A DNA stretch of 33,924 bases from NCBI GenBank assembly GCA_945923475.1, contig CAMELE010000023.1:1-33924 (forward strand), read 5' to 3'. Below the pieces are notes generated by a model. It searched no databases and had not been told where the DNA came from. It saw nothing but the letters and a program-made list of their open reading frames with translations. Shown here in pieces: positions 15,655-24,573 of this stretch (within the stretch, counting starts at the first letter, position 1; the number at the start of each line of letters is the position of its first letter). The DNA comes from an uncultured Mollicutes bacterium. GTDB lineage: Bacteria; Bacillota_I; Bacilli_A; Acholeplasmatales; Anaeroplasmataceae. The position numbers were made by a program, and so were the translations under genes.

Positions 15655-16348
15655 ATTAATTAAAAGATTAATATGTAAAATATTCAAAATAAATGATTGT
15701 GCGTATAATTTTTATCCATTAAATTTACCTGAGCCTTTATGCGAGGAAAGAGAATCAGAATTATTACAACTTGTAAAAGAAAACAATCTTGAGGCTAGAA
15801 ATACCTTGATAGAACATAATTTAAGACTCGTTGTATTTATAGCTAAAAGATTTGAATCACCTAAGGTCTTGCTAGAGGATTTAATATCGATTGGATCAAT
15901 GGGATTAATTAAAGGAATAGAAACATTTAAGCCAGATAAAAATATAAAGCTTGCAACATATTGCTCAAGGTGTATTGAAAATGAGATTCTAATGTTTTTT
16001 AGGAAAATATCCAAGCAAAAACTGGAAATAAGCTTAGATGATACGTTAAATATTGATTCAGATGGTAATGAGCTTATATTAGCTGATGTATTAAGCTCAG
16101 CTGAGCCAAATCAGCTTGAAGATGCTGTTTTAAGAGAAAGAAAGAAGCTGATGTATGAGGAAATTGAAAAGTTAAGTCCAAGGGAAAAGGAGATAATTAG
16201 TTTAAGATTTGGTTTATATAATTATCCTGAAATGACTCAGCACGAGGTTGCAGAATATTTAGGTATAAGTCAATCTTATATATCTCGACTAGAAAAGAAA
16301 ATCATTGACAAAATAAAAGAAAATATTATGCTTCACCTAGAAGCATAG
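15647..16348 (+). CDS. sigE: Sporulation sigma factor sigma-E
   Basis: Early mother-cell sigma factor, 233 residues. The basic hydrophobic N-terminus (about residues 1-16, RLIKRLICKIFK) is the pro-sequence removed by SpoIIGA. Region 2 holds NLRLVVFIAKRFE, LEDLISIGSMGLIKGIETF and LATYCSRCIENEILMFFRK. The stretch LDDTLNIDSDGNELILADVL is a sigma-E hallmark that separates it from sigma-K and sigma-G. Region 4 has LSPREKEIISLRFGL and the helix-turn-helix TQHEVAEYLGISQSYISRLE. An AGGAGG ribosome site lies inside the spoIIGA end. The last codons and stop form a 7-bp hairpin (16328-16346). Confidence 0.96.
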   Translation: MLRLIKRLICKIFKINDCAYNFYPLNLPEPLCEERESELLQLVKENNLEARNTLIEHNLRLVVFIAKRFESPKVLLEDLISIGSMGLIKGIETFKPDKNIKLATYCSRCIENEILMFFRKISKQKLEISLDDTLNIDSDGNELILADVLSSAEPNQLEDAVLRERKKLMYEEIEKLSPREKEIISLRFGLYNYPEMTQHEVAEYLGISQSYISRLEKKIIDKIKENIMLHLEA

Positions 16349-16426
16349 AATAAAATAATATAAGAAATAGTAGCAAAAATGTATTGAAGTTTAGAAGTAT
16401 CAAATAATTAAATTAGGTGATTATTT

Positions 16427-17206
16427 ATGTATAAGGTAGAAATAACAGGAGTAGATACCTCTAAGCTTAAAGCATTAAGCTCAGAAGAAACAAATAAACT
16501 ATTAGAATTAGTAAGACAGGGAAATATGGAGGCTAGAGATAAAATAATAAAAGGCAATCTAAAGCTTATCCTAAGTGTAATAAAGCGATTTAGTTATAAG
16601 AATTTAAATAATGATGATTTATTTCAGGTTGGTTGCATAGGCCTGATGAAGGCAATTGATAACTTTGATAGTTCACATAATGTTAAATTTAGTACCTATG
16701 CTGTTCCTATGATCATTGGAGAAATACGAAGATATATAAGAGATAGTGGCTCAATTAGAGTATCAAGATCTTATAAAGATTTAGCCTATAAAGCCTTAGC
16801 TTTTAAAGAAAAATATATAGCTAAGCATAGTATTGAACCTAAAATTGAAGAAATAGCTAATCATCTTGATACTGATCCTATGGATATAATTTTAGCTTTA
16901 GAGGCTATTCAAGACCCAGTTTCAATGTCAACTCCGATATATGATAATGGAGGTGATATTATTGAGCTTTCAGATCAAATTGGAATTGATGAAAAATTAC
17001 TTGATAATATTGTTGAAAAGAAAATGCTACACGATGCTTATAATCGATTAGATGGTAGGCAAAAGGTTATAATATATAAAAGATATTTTTTAGAAGAAAC
17101 TCAAATGGAAATTGCATCTGACCTAGACATAAGCCAAGCACAGGTATCGAGACTTGAGAAAACTGCATTAAAGGATATGAAGGATTATATTAAAGGAAAC
17201 ATTTAA
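16427..17206 (+). CDS. sigG: Forespore sigma factor sigma-G
   Basis: Late forespore sigma factor, 259 residues. The N-terminal VEITGVDTSKLKAL is almost the fixed sigma-G opening. LFQVGCIGLMKAIDNFDSSHNVKFSTYAVPMIIGEIRRYIRD is region 2, VSRSYKDLAYKALAFKEKY begins region 3, and region 4 ends in MEIASDLDISQAQVSRLEK. A TAGGTGAT ribosome site lies upstream. The 78-base gap after sigE is consistent with the separate forespore promoter known in Bacillus, but I could not find a convincing sigma-F/sigma-G promoter in it. Confidence 0.96.
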   Translation: MYKVEITGVDTSKLKALSSEETNKLLELVRQGNMEARDKIIKGNLKLILSVIKRFSYKNLNNDDLFQVGCIGLMKAIDNFDSSHNVKFSTYAVPMIIGEIRRYIRDSGSIRVSRSYKDLAYKALAFKEKYIAKHSIEPKIEEIANHLDTDPMDIILALEAIQDPVSMSTPIYDNGGDIIELSDQIGIDEKLLDNIVEKKMLHDAYNRLDGRQKVIIYKRYFLEETQMEIASDLDISQAQVSRLEKTALKDMKDYIKGNI

Positions 17207-17242
17207 AAATATCTAATACTTTCATTTACCCTAATTATTTGA

Positions 17243-17248
17243 TATAAT
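17243..17248 (+). promoter_or_regulatory. Extended -10 promoter of ppa
   Basis: TGATATAAT with hexamer TATAAT at 17243-17248. The -35 position (TTTCAT) is poor, so the extended -10 would carry recognition. About 90 bases of leader precede the gene. Confidence 0.5.
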
Positions 17249-17339
17249 TATAGACGGAATATAAAACTATAACAATCAATAGGAAAATAGATGAAAGGAG
17301 AATATAGTATTTAGATTGTATGTACTATAAGTGATTTAA

Positions 17340-17867
17340 ATGAATATTTGGAAGGATGTAGATCCTAAAAGAGTTACTCCCGATGTTTTTTTAGCTTATA
17401 TCGAGATTTCTAAAGGAATGAAAAATAAATATGAACTAGATAAGGAAACTGGAATGCTATTTCTAGATCGAATTTTATATACTTCAACTCATTATCCTGC
17501 AAATTATGGCTTTATTCCGCATACCTATTGTGGAGATGGTGACCCACTAGATGTATGTGTTATTTGTAGTGAAGCTATTTTACCAATGACAATTTTAAAT
17601 TGTAAGCCCATTGGTGTTTTAAAAATGCTTGATCAAGGGTTGCCTGACGAAAAAATAATTGCAGTTCCTGTTAATGATCCAGACTACTCAAATTATGAAG
17701 ATATTTATCAACTACCTAAACATGTTCAGGATGAAATTAGACATTTCTTTTCAACCTATAAACAGCTTGAGGGTAAGGAAACAGAAGTTCAAGATGTTTA
17801 TGGTCACGTTGAAGCAAAAGACGCAATTAAAAGAGCAATTAAGCTTTATGAAGATACTTTTGAATAA
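17340..17867 (+). CDS. ppa: Inorganic pyrophosphatase (family I)
   Basis: Soluble cytoplasmic Mg-dependent pyrophosphatase, 175 residues. KNKYELDKETGMLFLDR (28-44), YPANYGFIPHTYCGDGDPLDV with the family signature D-x-D-P-L-D, and the later aspartates VNDPDYSNYEDI give the full active site. It hydrolyses PPi from biosynthesis. The ATG has only a weak site nearby (AAGTGAT). A good AAAGGAG lies about 40 bases upstream, where it could serve short leader ORFs (17291-17314 or 17320-17334), so leader-dependent translation is possible. Confidence 0.95.
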   Translation: MNIWKDVDPKRVTPDVFLAYIEISKGMKNKYELDKETGMLFLDRILYTSTHYPANYGFIPHTYCGDGDPLDVCVICSEAILPMTILNCKPIGVLKMLDQGLPDEKIIAVPVNDPDYSNYEDIYQLPKHVQDEIRHFFSTYKQLEGKETEVQDVYGHVEAKDAIKRAIKLYEDTFE

Positions 17868-17895
17868 TAAACTTTATTTTTAGATTTTATAATGG

Positions 17896-17901
17896 TATAA
17901 T
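17896..17901 (+). promoter_or_regulatory. Extended -10 promoter of ychF
   Basis: TGGTATAAT with hexamer TATAAT at 17896-17901, 17 bases after TTTATT (17873-17878). The -35 is weak. It lies in the 64-base gap between ppa and ychF. Confidence 0.5.
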
Positions 17902-17931
17902 TATGAAGGTTATTAAAACGGAGGTATTATT

Positions 17932-19032
17932 ATGGCTTTAACAGCGGGTATTGTTGGTTTACCTAACGTTGGGAAATCAACACTTTTTAATGCGATTACA
18001 CAAGCAGGAGCATTAGCTGCAAATTATCCATTTGCGACTATAGAACCAAATGTTGGTGTTGTGAATGTTCCTGATTCAAGACTAGATTATTTAAATAAGA
18101 TGTATAATCCAAAATCACTTGTTCCTGCATTATGTGAAATAACAGATATAGCAGGATTAGTTAAGGGAGCTTCTAAAGGTGAGGGCCTTGGAAATCAATT
18201 TTTAGCTAATATTAGAAATTGTGATGCAATTTTAGAGGTTGTAAGATGCTTCGACGATGCTAATATTACACATGTTGAGGGTAGCGTTGACCCAGTACGT
18301 GATGTTGAAATAATCAATATGGAATTGATTCTTGCAGATTTAGATATTGTTGATACAAGAATTCCTAAAATTGAAAAAAAGGCTCAATCTAAGATTGAGG
18401 ACGCACCATTTGAATTTGCTTTGCTTAAAAGGATTAGAGAAGTATTAATAAATGGTAAACCAGTAAGAACCTTAGATTTTTCAGAACAAGAAATGCCTTA
18501 TATTAAAAGATATGGATTTTTAACCTCAAAGCCAATTATGTATGTTGCAAATATGTCAGATTCAGAAATTGGAAATCCAACAGAATGTAAATACTATAAT
18601 GAGCTTGTTAAATATGCTACTGAAGAGGGTAGTAAGGTTATCCCTATTTCAGCAGAAATTGAAGCTGAGCTTGTAGGAATGCCTCAAGAGGAAAGAGACC
18701 AATTCTTACAAGAATTAGGTATTCCTGAGGCAGGTCTTAATTTATTAATTCGTGCTACATACGACTTATTAGGATATGCCACATATTTTACAGCAGGAGA
18801 AAAGGAAGTAAAGGCTTGGACCTTTAGAAAGGGTATGACTGCACCCGAATGTGCAGGAATTATCCATAGTGACTTTGAACGCGGCTTCATTCGTGCTGAA
18901 ACTGTGTCATTTGAGGATTTAGAAAAGTATGGCTCTATGCAAAAGGTAAAAGAAGCAGGTAGAGTTAGACAAGAGGGAAAGGATTATGTCGTTCAAGATG
19001 GCGATATAATGCTATTTAAATTTAACGTATAA
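17932..19032 (+). CDS. ychF: Ribosome-associated ATPase YchF/OLA1
   Basis: 366-residue OBG-like P-loop protein that binds ribosomes and prefers ATP. G1 GLPNVGKST at 9-17, switch and G3 ITDIAGLVKGASKGEGLGNQFLANIR, and the YVANMSDSE stretch in place of NKxD. The C-terminal TGS domain starts around residue 280 and includes EVKAWTFRKG and APECAGIIHSDFERGFI. CGGAGG ribosome site; monocistronic, with a terminator after it. Length as in E. coli (363). Confidence 0.96.
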   Translation: MALTAGIVGLPNVGKSTLFNAITQAGALAANYPFATIEPNVGVVNVPDSRLDYLNKMYNPKSLVPALCEITDIAGLVKGASKGEGLGNQFLANIRNCDAILEVVRCFDDANITHVEGSVDPVRDVEIINMELILADLDIVDTRIPKIEKKAQSKIEDAPFEFALLKRIREVLINGKPVRTLDFSEQEMPYIKRYGFLTSKPIMYVANMSDSEIGNPTECKYYNELVKYATEEGSKVIPISAEIEAELVGMPQEERDQFLQELGIPEAGLNLLIRATYDLLGYATYFTAGEKEVKAWTFRKGMTAPECAGIIHSDFERGFIRAETVSFEDLEKYGSMQKVKEAGRVRQEGKDYVVQDGDIMLFKFNV

Positions 19033-19039
19033 TTATATG

Positions 19040-19074
19040 ACTGTAGATTTGGTTTAATCTACAGTTTTTTATTT
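19040..19074 (+). terminator. Terminator after ychF
   Basis: ACTGTAGATT (19040-19049) pairs perfectly with AATCTACAGT (19056-19065), then TTTTTTATTT. Confidence 0.9.
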
Positions 19075-19229
19075 ATAAAAAATATATTAGACTATTGTAT
19101 AATTATGTTTATATATGAAAAAATCTGAATATAAAATTTATATATGATATTGATTTATTAAGTTAATAAAATTTAAGTCGCATTTTGTAGTTTTTAAGAG
19201 AAATAATCAAAATAAATATAGTCATTTTA

Positions 19230-19258
19230 TTGCAATAAGTATGTTTTTTTGGTAAAAT
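19230..19258 (+). promoter_or_regulatory. Promoter of the jetABC-sepF operon
   Basis: -35 TTGCAA (19230-19235), 17-base spacer, extended -10 TGGTAAAAT with hexamer TAAAAT (19253-19258), 29 bases before jetA. The AT-rich stretch upstream contains ATATAAA-A-TTTATAT (19129-19143), an inverted repeat of doubtful meaning. Confidence 0.6.
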
Positions 19259-19287
19259 TATAATGATATATAATGTGAGGTGTTGTT

Positions 19288-20739
19288 ATGAATTTGTTTG
19301 ATATAATACCACAAAATTTCTTTTCGATTCTATCTTCCAAGAATAAAAGATTATATAGTGCTTGTTTAGTAGAAGCCTTTAAGGTTTATGAGAATGCTTC
19401 TATTTTGGGTATAGATAAGAGAATTCTTGCTGATGAATTAACAGATTATATTGATAGGTCTAATTTGTCTTTAGATATTGATCAATCTGAAGACGAAGAG
19501 GATGAGGATGCTATAGAAGCATCAAAGTCAAAAAGAAGCCTTGCCTTTTTTGTTTTACGTAAACTCGAGGAAAGTGGCTGGATTTATGTAGATATTAATG
19601 AAGATTATGAAGAAATAGTTAATTTCACTGATGCCGGTATAACAATGAGTGAGGCCCTATTACAAATGACTCCAGCTTATGTTGAAATGAGTAATGATGA
19701 CTATTATGATGATATGCCTATAGTTAATCAAAATGAATATCGTGGATATATTTATACGATTTATTCTCTCCTTACTAATCCGATGAATAATGATTATCCT
19801 CTTATTTTAGAACAGGTATATTCAAACACTAGGCAATTAATTCGAGCTTTAAGAAAACTGGATTCTAGAATGAAAGACTATATTCAAACTGTAGTTGATA
19901 CATCGGAAATTAAGGATCTTATTTCAACCTTAATGCTATACAAAACAGAGTTAATTGACAACGCATATGCAAAACTAAAAACAGGTGACAATATTAACAA
20001 ATACCGTTTATCAATTGTAAATAGATTGGAAGAATATGAACATAATGAGCACATTCTTTATTTGTTATGTGAGGATTATAAGAAAAAATATTTTAGATTA
20101 GAAGATCCATCAAGGAAGGTATTCCGTGATATAGATGATATTGTAGATGTATTTAATAGCTTAGATTCATTTATTGCTGAGATTGATTATAAAAATAAAA
20201 AATATATTGATTCCACAATTGGAAAAATTAAATTCTTATTATCTGAAGATGATAACGTCATTGGTAAGCTAAATACGATTTTAAAATATATTAAGCTTGA
20301 AAACAAGCACGGACATATTGATAGTGCGATTTCAAATTGTCAGTCATTAATTACATTAAGAACTAATAAGACATATAATCAAGAATCATCATTATATACA
20401 CCAAGAGGTAAGTATGTTAAGGTTGAAAATCAATATCTTGATGCATATGATTTTGATTTAGGTGAAGATACAGTAGAATACATGAAGCAGTATGGATTAC
20501 CATATGATGAGGCTCTGATTAAGAAGTTTACGGCATCGCATGCTATAGAAGGGGTTATTCGAGCATCAGATGTAGTGCTACCTAATACTGACCTCGATAC
20601 AGTAATGATGCTAATATATACATTAATATATGCTTGTGAGCAATCATGGGATGTAACGAAGCTTGATCAAATTGTTAAGCATTATAAATTTACATTTATC
20701 GATTTTGAAATAAAGGTTGGTGACAATAATGTTAGATAG
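19288..20739 (+). CDS. jetA: JetA-like kleisin subunit of an SMC complex (DUF5716)
   Basis: 483 residues, close to the ~480 of Wadjet JetA, the MukF/MksF-like kleisin of a bacterial condensin-type complex. The opening LFDIIPQNFFSILSSKNKRLY is characteristic of the DUF5716/JetA family. The N-terminal winged-helix part runs to about 130 and is interrupted by an acidic low-complexity stretch (63-76). Helical segments follow, and near 415-483 comes a C-terminal domain expected to contact the SMC head. It is the first gene of jetA-jetB-jetC, with a GAGGTG ribosome site. The family call rests on pattern and on the unmistakable JetB and JetC partners. Confidence 0.85.
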   Translation: MNLFDIIPQNFFSILSSKNKRLYSACLVEAFKVYENASILGIDKRILADELTDYIDRSNLSLDIDQSEDEEDEDAIEASKSKRSLAFFVLRKLEESGWIYVDINEDYEEIVNFTDAGITMSEALLQMTPAYVEMSNDDYYDDMPIVNQNEYRGYIYTIYSLLTNPMNNDYPLILEQVYSNTRQLIRALRKLDSRMKDYIQTVVDTSEIKDLISTLMLYKTELIDNAYAKLKTGDNINKYRLSIVNRLEEYEHNEHILYLLCEDYKKKYFRLEDPSRKVFRDIDDIVDVFNSLDSFIAEIDYKNKKYIDSTIGKIKFLLSEDDNVIGKLNTILKYIKLENKHGHIDSAISNCQSLITLRTNKTYNQESSLYTPRGKYVKVENQYLDAYDFDLGEDTVEYMKQYGLPYDEALIKKFTASHAIEGVIRASDVVLPNTDLDTVMMLIYTLIYACEQSWDVTKLDQIVKHYKFTFIDFEIKVGDNNVR

Positions 20740-21316
20740 TTATGAAAATTTAAATCAAACACAAAAGAACACATTTAGAGAGATTGCTAATAAGCTTTTA
20801 GCAAATACATTTCTATCAAGAGATAAGAAAGATAATAAAGAAAATTATTATTTTGTTGTTTCCTTTAAGGAGATATTTGATGAATTCTTTCAAATCCTAG
20901 GATATCAGATAAAGCTTGATCAATCACTTGGTGCAATTATGCTTACAAGTGATGTGAATGGTGGATATTTAAAGCTTAAACGTGATGAAACTATTATTTT
21001 ATTAATCTTAAGACTTTTATATCATGAGCATTTAAAAGAAACTACATTAAATGAAAATATAGTAATTAGCATTCAAGATATCCATGAAAAATACAATTAC
21101 TTAGATATAAAGAAAAGAATCAATAAAACTGACTTAGTATCAGCTTTAAGATTATTCCGTCGCTTTAATTTAATTGAAACTATGGGAGACATTACAATGT
21201 CAAATACTAAGGTTATTATTATGCCAACAATTTTATTTGCAATAAGTACAGAGGAAATAAGTGAGGTATATAATACCGTATCAAGAATTGTATCTGAGGC
21301 AGGTGAAGAAGAATGA
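20729..21316 (+). CDS. jetB: JetB-like KITE subunit (DUF4194)
   Basis: 195-residue DUF4194 protein, the MukE/MksE-like winged-helix partner of the kleisin. The central LKRDETIILLILRLLYHEHL is the typical DUF4194 segment. It is followed by a second winged helix with DLVSALRLFRRFNLIE. The frame opens at 20717, but ATG 20729 has a GGTGA site five bases upstream and overlaps the jetA stop by eleven bases. It overlaps jetC by four (ATGA). These overlaps imply fixed-ratio synthesis of the three subunits. Confidence 0.87.
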   Translation: MLDSYENLNQTQKNTFREIANKLLANTFLSRDKKDNKENYYFVVSFKEIFDEFFQILGYQIKLDQSLGAIMLTSDVNGGYLKLKRDETIILLILRLLYHEHLKETTLNENIVISIQDIHEKYNYLDIKKRINKTDLVSALRLFRRFNLIETMGDITMSNTKVIIMPTILFAISTEEISEVYNTVSRIVSEAGEEE

Positions 21317-24300
21317 AAAAATTAACTAAAATAAGACTAATTAATTGGCATTATCTATCAAACGAAACAATTAATGTCAAAAACAACGTTTTATTAACTG
21401 GTCCTAACGCTTCAGGTAAATCAACCATTCTTGATGCGATAACCTATGTTATTACAGCCGGAGATACTCAATTTAACCTTGCTGCAAATGAAAAAGGAAA
21501 ACGTGATTTAAGAGGATATATTAAATGTAAGCTTGGACTTGAAGACAAGGAATACCTAAGAGATGGTAATGTTACGGGTGATGTTTGTCTTGAGTTTTAT
21601 GATGAGTTAGCAGATAAGTATTTTTTAGTGGGTACTGTAATTGATGCCTTTGGAGATTTAACACCAGTTAAAAGTCAGTTTTATTTTGCAGATGATAAAA
21701 AGATAGAGGATTCTATTTTTGTTAGTGAAGATAAGCATATTTACACTGTAACTGAATTTAGAAAGAATAACCCTAGTTTTGAGTATTATTCATCTAAAAG
21801 AGAAACCAAAAGAGCCTATAGAACAGCATTTGGTTCTATAAACGAAGACTTCTTTAAAATGATTCCTAAGGCTTTAGCATTTAAGCCAATCTCTGATGTT
21901 AAGGAGTTTATTTACCAAAATATTCTAGAGGAAAAGGAAATTGATATTACATCAATTAAGGATGCAATTCGCTCTTATAAGGATTTAGAGGCAACATTAA
22001 AGGTTATAAAAAATAAGATTAACGATCTTCATGAGCTTGAAGCTGCATATAATCTTTCGAAGGAAATGATTGCGGAGAAAAACTATCTTACATATCTTTT
22101 GAAGCAATTTGAGCTTGAAGGCTTCGATCATCATAAGGGTGAGCTTGAAACACAAATTGCTATTTTAAAAGAGCGTAAGGAATCTAAGAATTCTGAGGTT
22201 TCTAGAATTGATTCATATATTGAGTCATTAAATGAAAGATCTAAGGAATTATACAAAGTCTTATCAAATAATGATGATTTCAAGGCTGAGGAATATATTG
22301 ACAAACAAATCAACCAGGTAAAAAATGAGTTAAGAGAACTTGAGGGAGTATCAGATAGATACTTAAAACGCGCATCAATTATTAAGGATAATGTTAATAG
22401 AATCAGAAAAGAGACTGATAATCCTTTATTTAAAGAATTTGCTAATATTCCTTTAAATAATATTGATCCATTGATGATTGAAAACACAAAGAATGAGCTT
22501 ATTTCATTTGATAAGCAATTCCAAGATGTAGTTAATGATAATCTAATTGAAACTGGTAAGCTTCAAACTCTAAAGGACCAAAAGGTTAAAGAGATGAATG
22601 AGGTTAGAAATGCTATTGCATCCTTAGGCCAAAATCGTCTTAATTATTCTCCTGACCTACTAGGTATTCGTCAAGATATAACTGAAGGATTAAAGAGAAA
22701 ATTTAATAAGGATATATCAGTTCATATTTTTGCAGAATTGATTGAAATAAAGGATCAAAATTGGAGTAAAACAATTGAAGCTTATTTAGGAAATAGACGT
22801 TTTGATTTGATTGTTGAGCCTACATATTATGATGATGCACTTGAAATATTTGCAAGAAACAAGGGGAAATATCGTTCATATGGACTTGGACTTGTAAATA
22901 CTCAAGAAATGGAAAGATTTACCGATTACAATCGAAATTCATTAGCTGAGATTATGGATTCAATTAATCAAGATGCTAGAAATTACATAAACTTTACATG
23001 TGGTAATGTAATTCGCTGTAATCATGAATCTGAGTTAAAACGCTTCTCTACATCAATTACTAATGATGGTTTGATTTATAGAGGATTTGTTGTAAGAAAC
23101 TTGAATTTAAACGTAGACCGTTTCATTGGTAAAGGGGCATTGGGAGAGCAAACTGAGTATTGGAATACAAAAGGAAATCTTCTTAAAACTGAGTACTATG
23201 AAATTAATGATAAGCTTAATATGCTAAGGGAACAAAATGATGCTTTAAGATCATTTGAATTAAAGAGCTTACTTCAGGACTTAGACAAAGTATTAAGATT
23301 TAATGAATTATCAAGAAGATTATCTGAACTTAATGTTAAAAAAGCATCAGTTAAGAAACTTAGTGTATCAGAAATTGAGGATGAATATCAAAAGACAAAT
23401 CAGCTTATTAAATCTCAGGATGCCAAGAAAATGCTATCTGTTGAAGAAATTGGCCACATTACATCTAGTATTGAGCAACTTACAAGAGAACTAACTGATA
23501 TGGAAAATAAGAAGATTACACTTCAAGGTGAGCTTCGTGAGTTAATGGCTGATAATCTTGAACTTGAGGGTAAAGCGATTGATGAGTATAAGGAATTAAC
23601 ATCTTCAATGACTTACCAAAGAGCAATTGATTCAATTGACGAGCGTTTAAATAAAGCTGATGAAAATTATGATAATGTAGTTGATGGTATTGCGAATAAG
23701 CAAATGAAGTACATTAATACATATGCATCTAATTTATCATTAGGCTATAGTGAAATGCCTTCCTATATGGCTGAGCTTCAAAAGCTTGAGAAGTCAGAGC
23801 TTGTTAAATATGAGGATAAGGTTAGAAAATCACGTGAGACCGCAGAAATAATTTTTAAAGAGGACTTTATTTCAAAACTAAGAAATAATATTAAAACTGC
23901 CGAAGATGAAATTGGTAAGATTAATGAAACACTTAAATCAATTAAATTTGGTCGTGATTCATATGAATTTATCTTCCCTAAGTCAAGCCAATATGGTCAA
24001 TTCTATGATATGTTTACAGCAGATAGTGTTTCTGATGGACGTTCAATTTTCACATATGATTTTGAACAACAATATAATCAACAGCTTGATGAATTATTTA
24101 CATCCTTATCAAGTGATGAATTAAATTCAAATGGTGCTATAAATAAGTTTACAGATTATCGTACATATATGGATTATGATATAAAAATTCAAAATGAATT
24201 TGGTGAAACAATGCTTTATTCAAAGGTATTTAGAGAAAAATCCGGAGGAGAAACACAGGTACCATTCTATGTAGCGATTATCGCTTCATTTGTAAGAATT

Positions 24301-24573
24301 TATACGCAAAATAATATAAATCGTGATTCAATTGGACTTGTAATATTTGATGAGGTATTCGACAAGATGGACTCTAATCGTATGAAGGCAATGATGGATT
24401 TTATTAAAACAATGCCACTTCAGGTTATCATTGCATGTCCACCTCAAAGAACTGCAATTCTACAGAATTATACTGATACAACATTGGTAATGATGAGAAA
24501 GAATAACCATGCTCAGGTTATACCTTTTGAGACAAATCCAGGTTATGAAGTTGAGAATGGAAGTGAAGAGTAA
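21313..24573 (+). CDS. jetC: JetC-like SMC ATPase
   Basis: 1086-residue SMC/SbcC-like ATPase, motor of the complex. The opening IRLINWHYLSNETI leads into the Walker A GPNASGKST at 30-38. Heptad-rich coiled-coil arms run about 230-420 and 700-900, around a globular hinge-like part (about 460-640). The C-terminal head half carries the signature SGGE at 977-980 and the Walker B VIFDEVFDK with Asp1013-Glu1014. All ATPase residues are present, so it should be active. In Wadjet this complex extrudes DNA loops and hands small circles to the nuclease JetD. No JetD gene follows here. The stop codon shares one base with the sepF start. Confidence 0.9.
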   Translation: MKKLTKIRLINWHYLSNETINVKNNVLLTGPNASGKSTILDAITYVITAGDTQFNLAANEKGKRDLRGYIKCKLGLEDKEYLRDGNVTGDVCLEFYDELADKYFLVGTVIDAFGDLTPVKSQFYFADDKKIEDSIFVSEDKHIYTVTEFRKNNPSFEYYSSKRETKRAYRTAFGSINEDFFKMIPKALAFKPISDVKEFIYQNILEEKEIDITSIKDAIRSYKDLEATLKVIKNKINDLHELEAAYNLSKEMIAEKNYLTYLLKQFELEGFDHHKGELETQIAILKERKESKNSEVSRIDSYIESLNERSKELYKVLSNNDDFKAEEYIDKQINQVKNELRELEGVSDRYLKRASIIKDNVNRIRKETDNPLFKEFANIPLNNIDPLMIENTKNELISFDKQFQDVVNDNLIETGKLQTLKDQKVKEMNEVRNAIASLGQNRLNYSPDLLGIRQDITEGLKRKFNKDISVHIFAELIEIKDQNWSKTIEAYLGNRRFDLIVEPTYYDDALEIFARNKGKYRSYGLGLVNTQEMERFTDYNRNSLAEIMDSINQDARNYINFTCGNVIRCNHESELKRFSTSITNDGLIYRGFVVRNLNLNVDRFIGKGALGEQTEYWNTKGNLLKTEYYEINDKLNMLREQNDALRSFELKSLLQDLDKVLRFNELSRRLSELNVKKASVKKLSVSEIEDEYQKTNQLIKSQDAKKMLSVEEIGHITSSIEQLTRELTDMENKKITLQGELRELMADNLELEGKAIDEYKELTSSMTYQRAIDSIDERLNKADENYDNVVDGIANKQMKYINTYASNLSLGYSEMPSYMAELQKLEKSELVKYEDKVRKSRETAEIIFKEDFISKLRNNIKTAEDEIGKINETLKSIKFGRDSYEFIFPKSSQYGQFYDMFTADSVSDGRSIFTYDFEQQYNQQLDELFTSLSSDELNSNGAINKFTDYRTYMDYDIKIQNEFGETMLYSKVFREKSGGETQVPFYVAIIASFVRIYTQNNINRDSIGLVIFDEVFDKMDSNRMKAMMDFIKTMPLQVIIACPPQRTAILQNYTDTTLVMMRKNNHAQVIPFETNPGYEVENGSEE

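Noticed and set aside
23303-23494. 63-codon frame on the + strand inside jetC
   Set aside because: Shifted reading of a coiled-coil region with codon repeats; no ribosome site and no independent support. The frame at 23906-24124 is the same case.
19288-24573. Complete Wadjet anti-plasmid system
   Set aside because: JetA, JetB and JetC are present, but no JetD nuclease gene lies before, within or after them in the window. Calling it a full defence system would go beyond the sequence.
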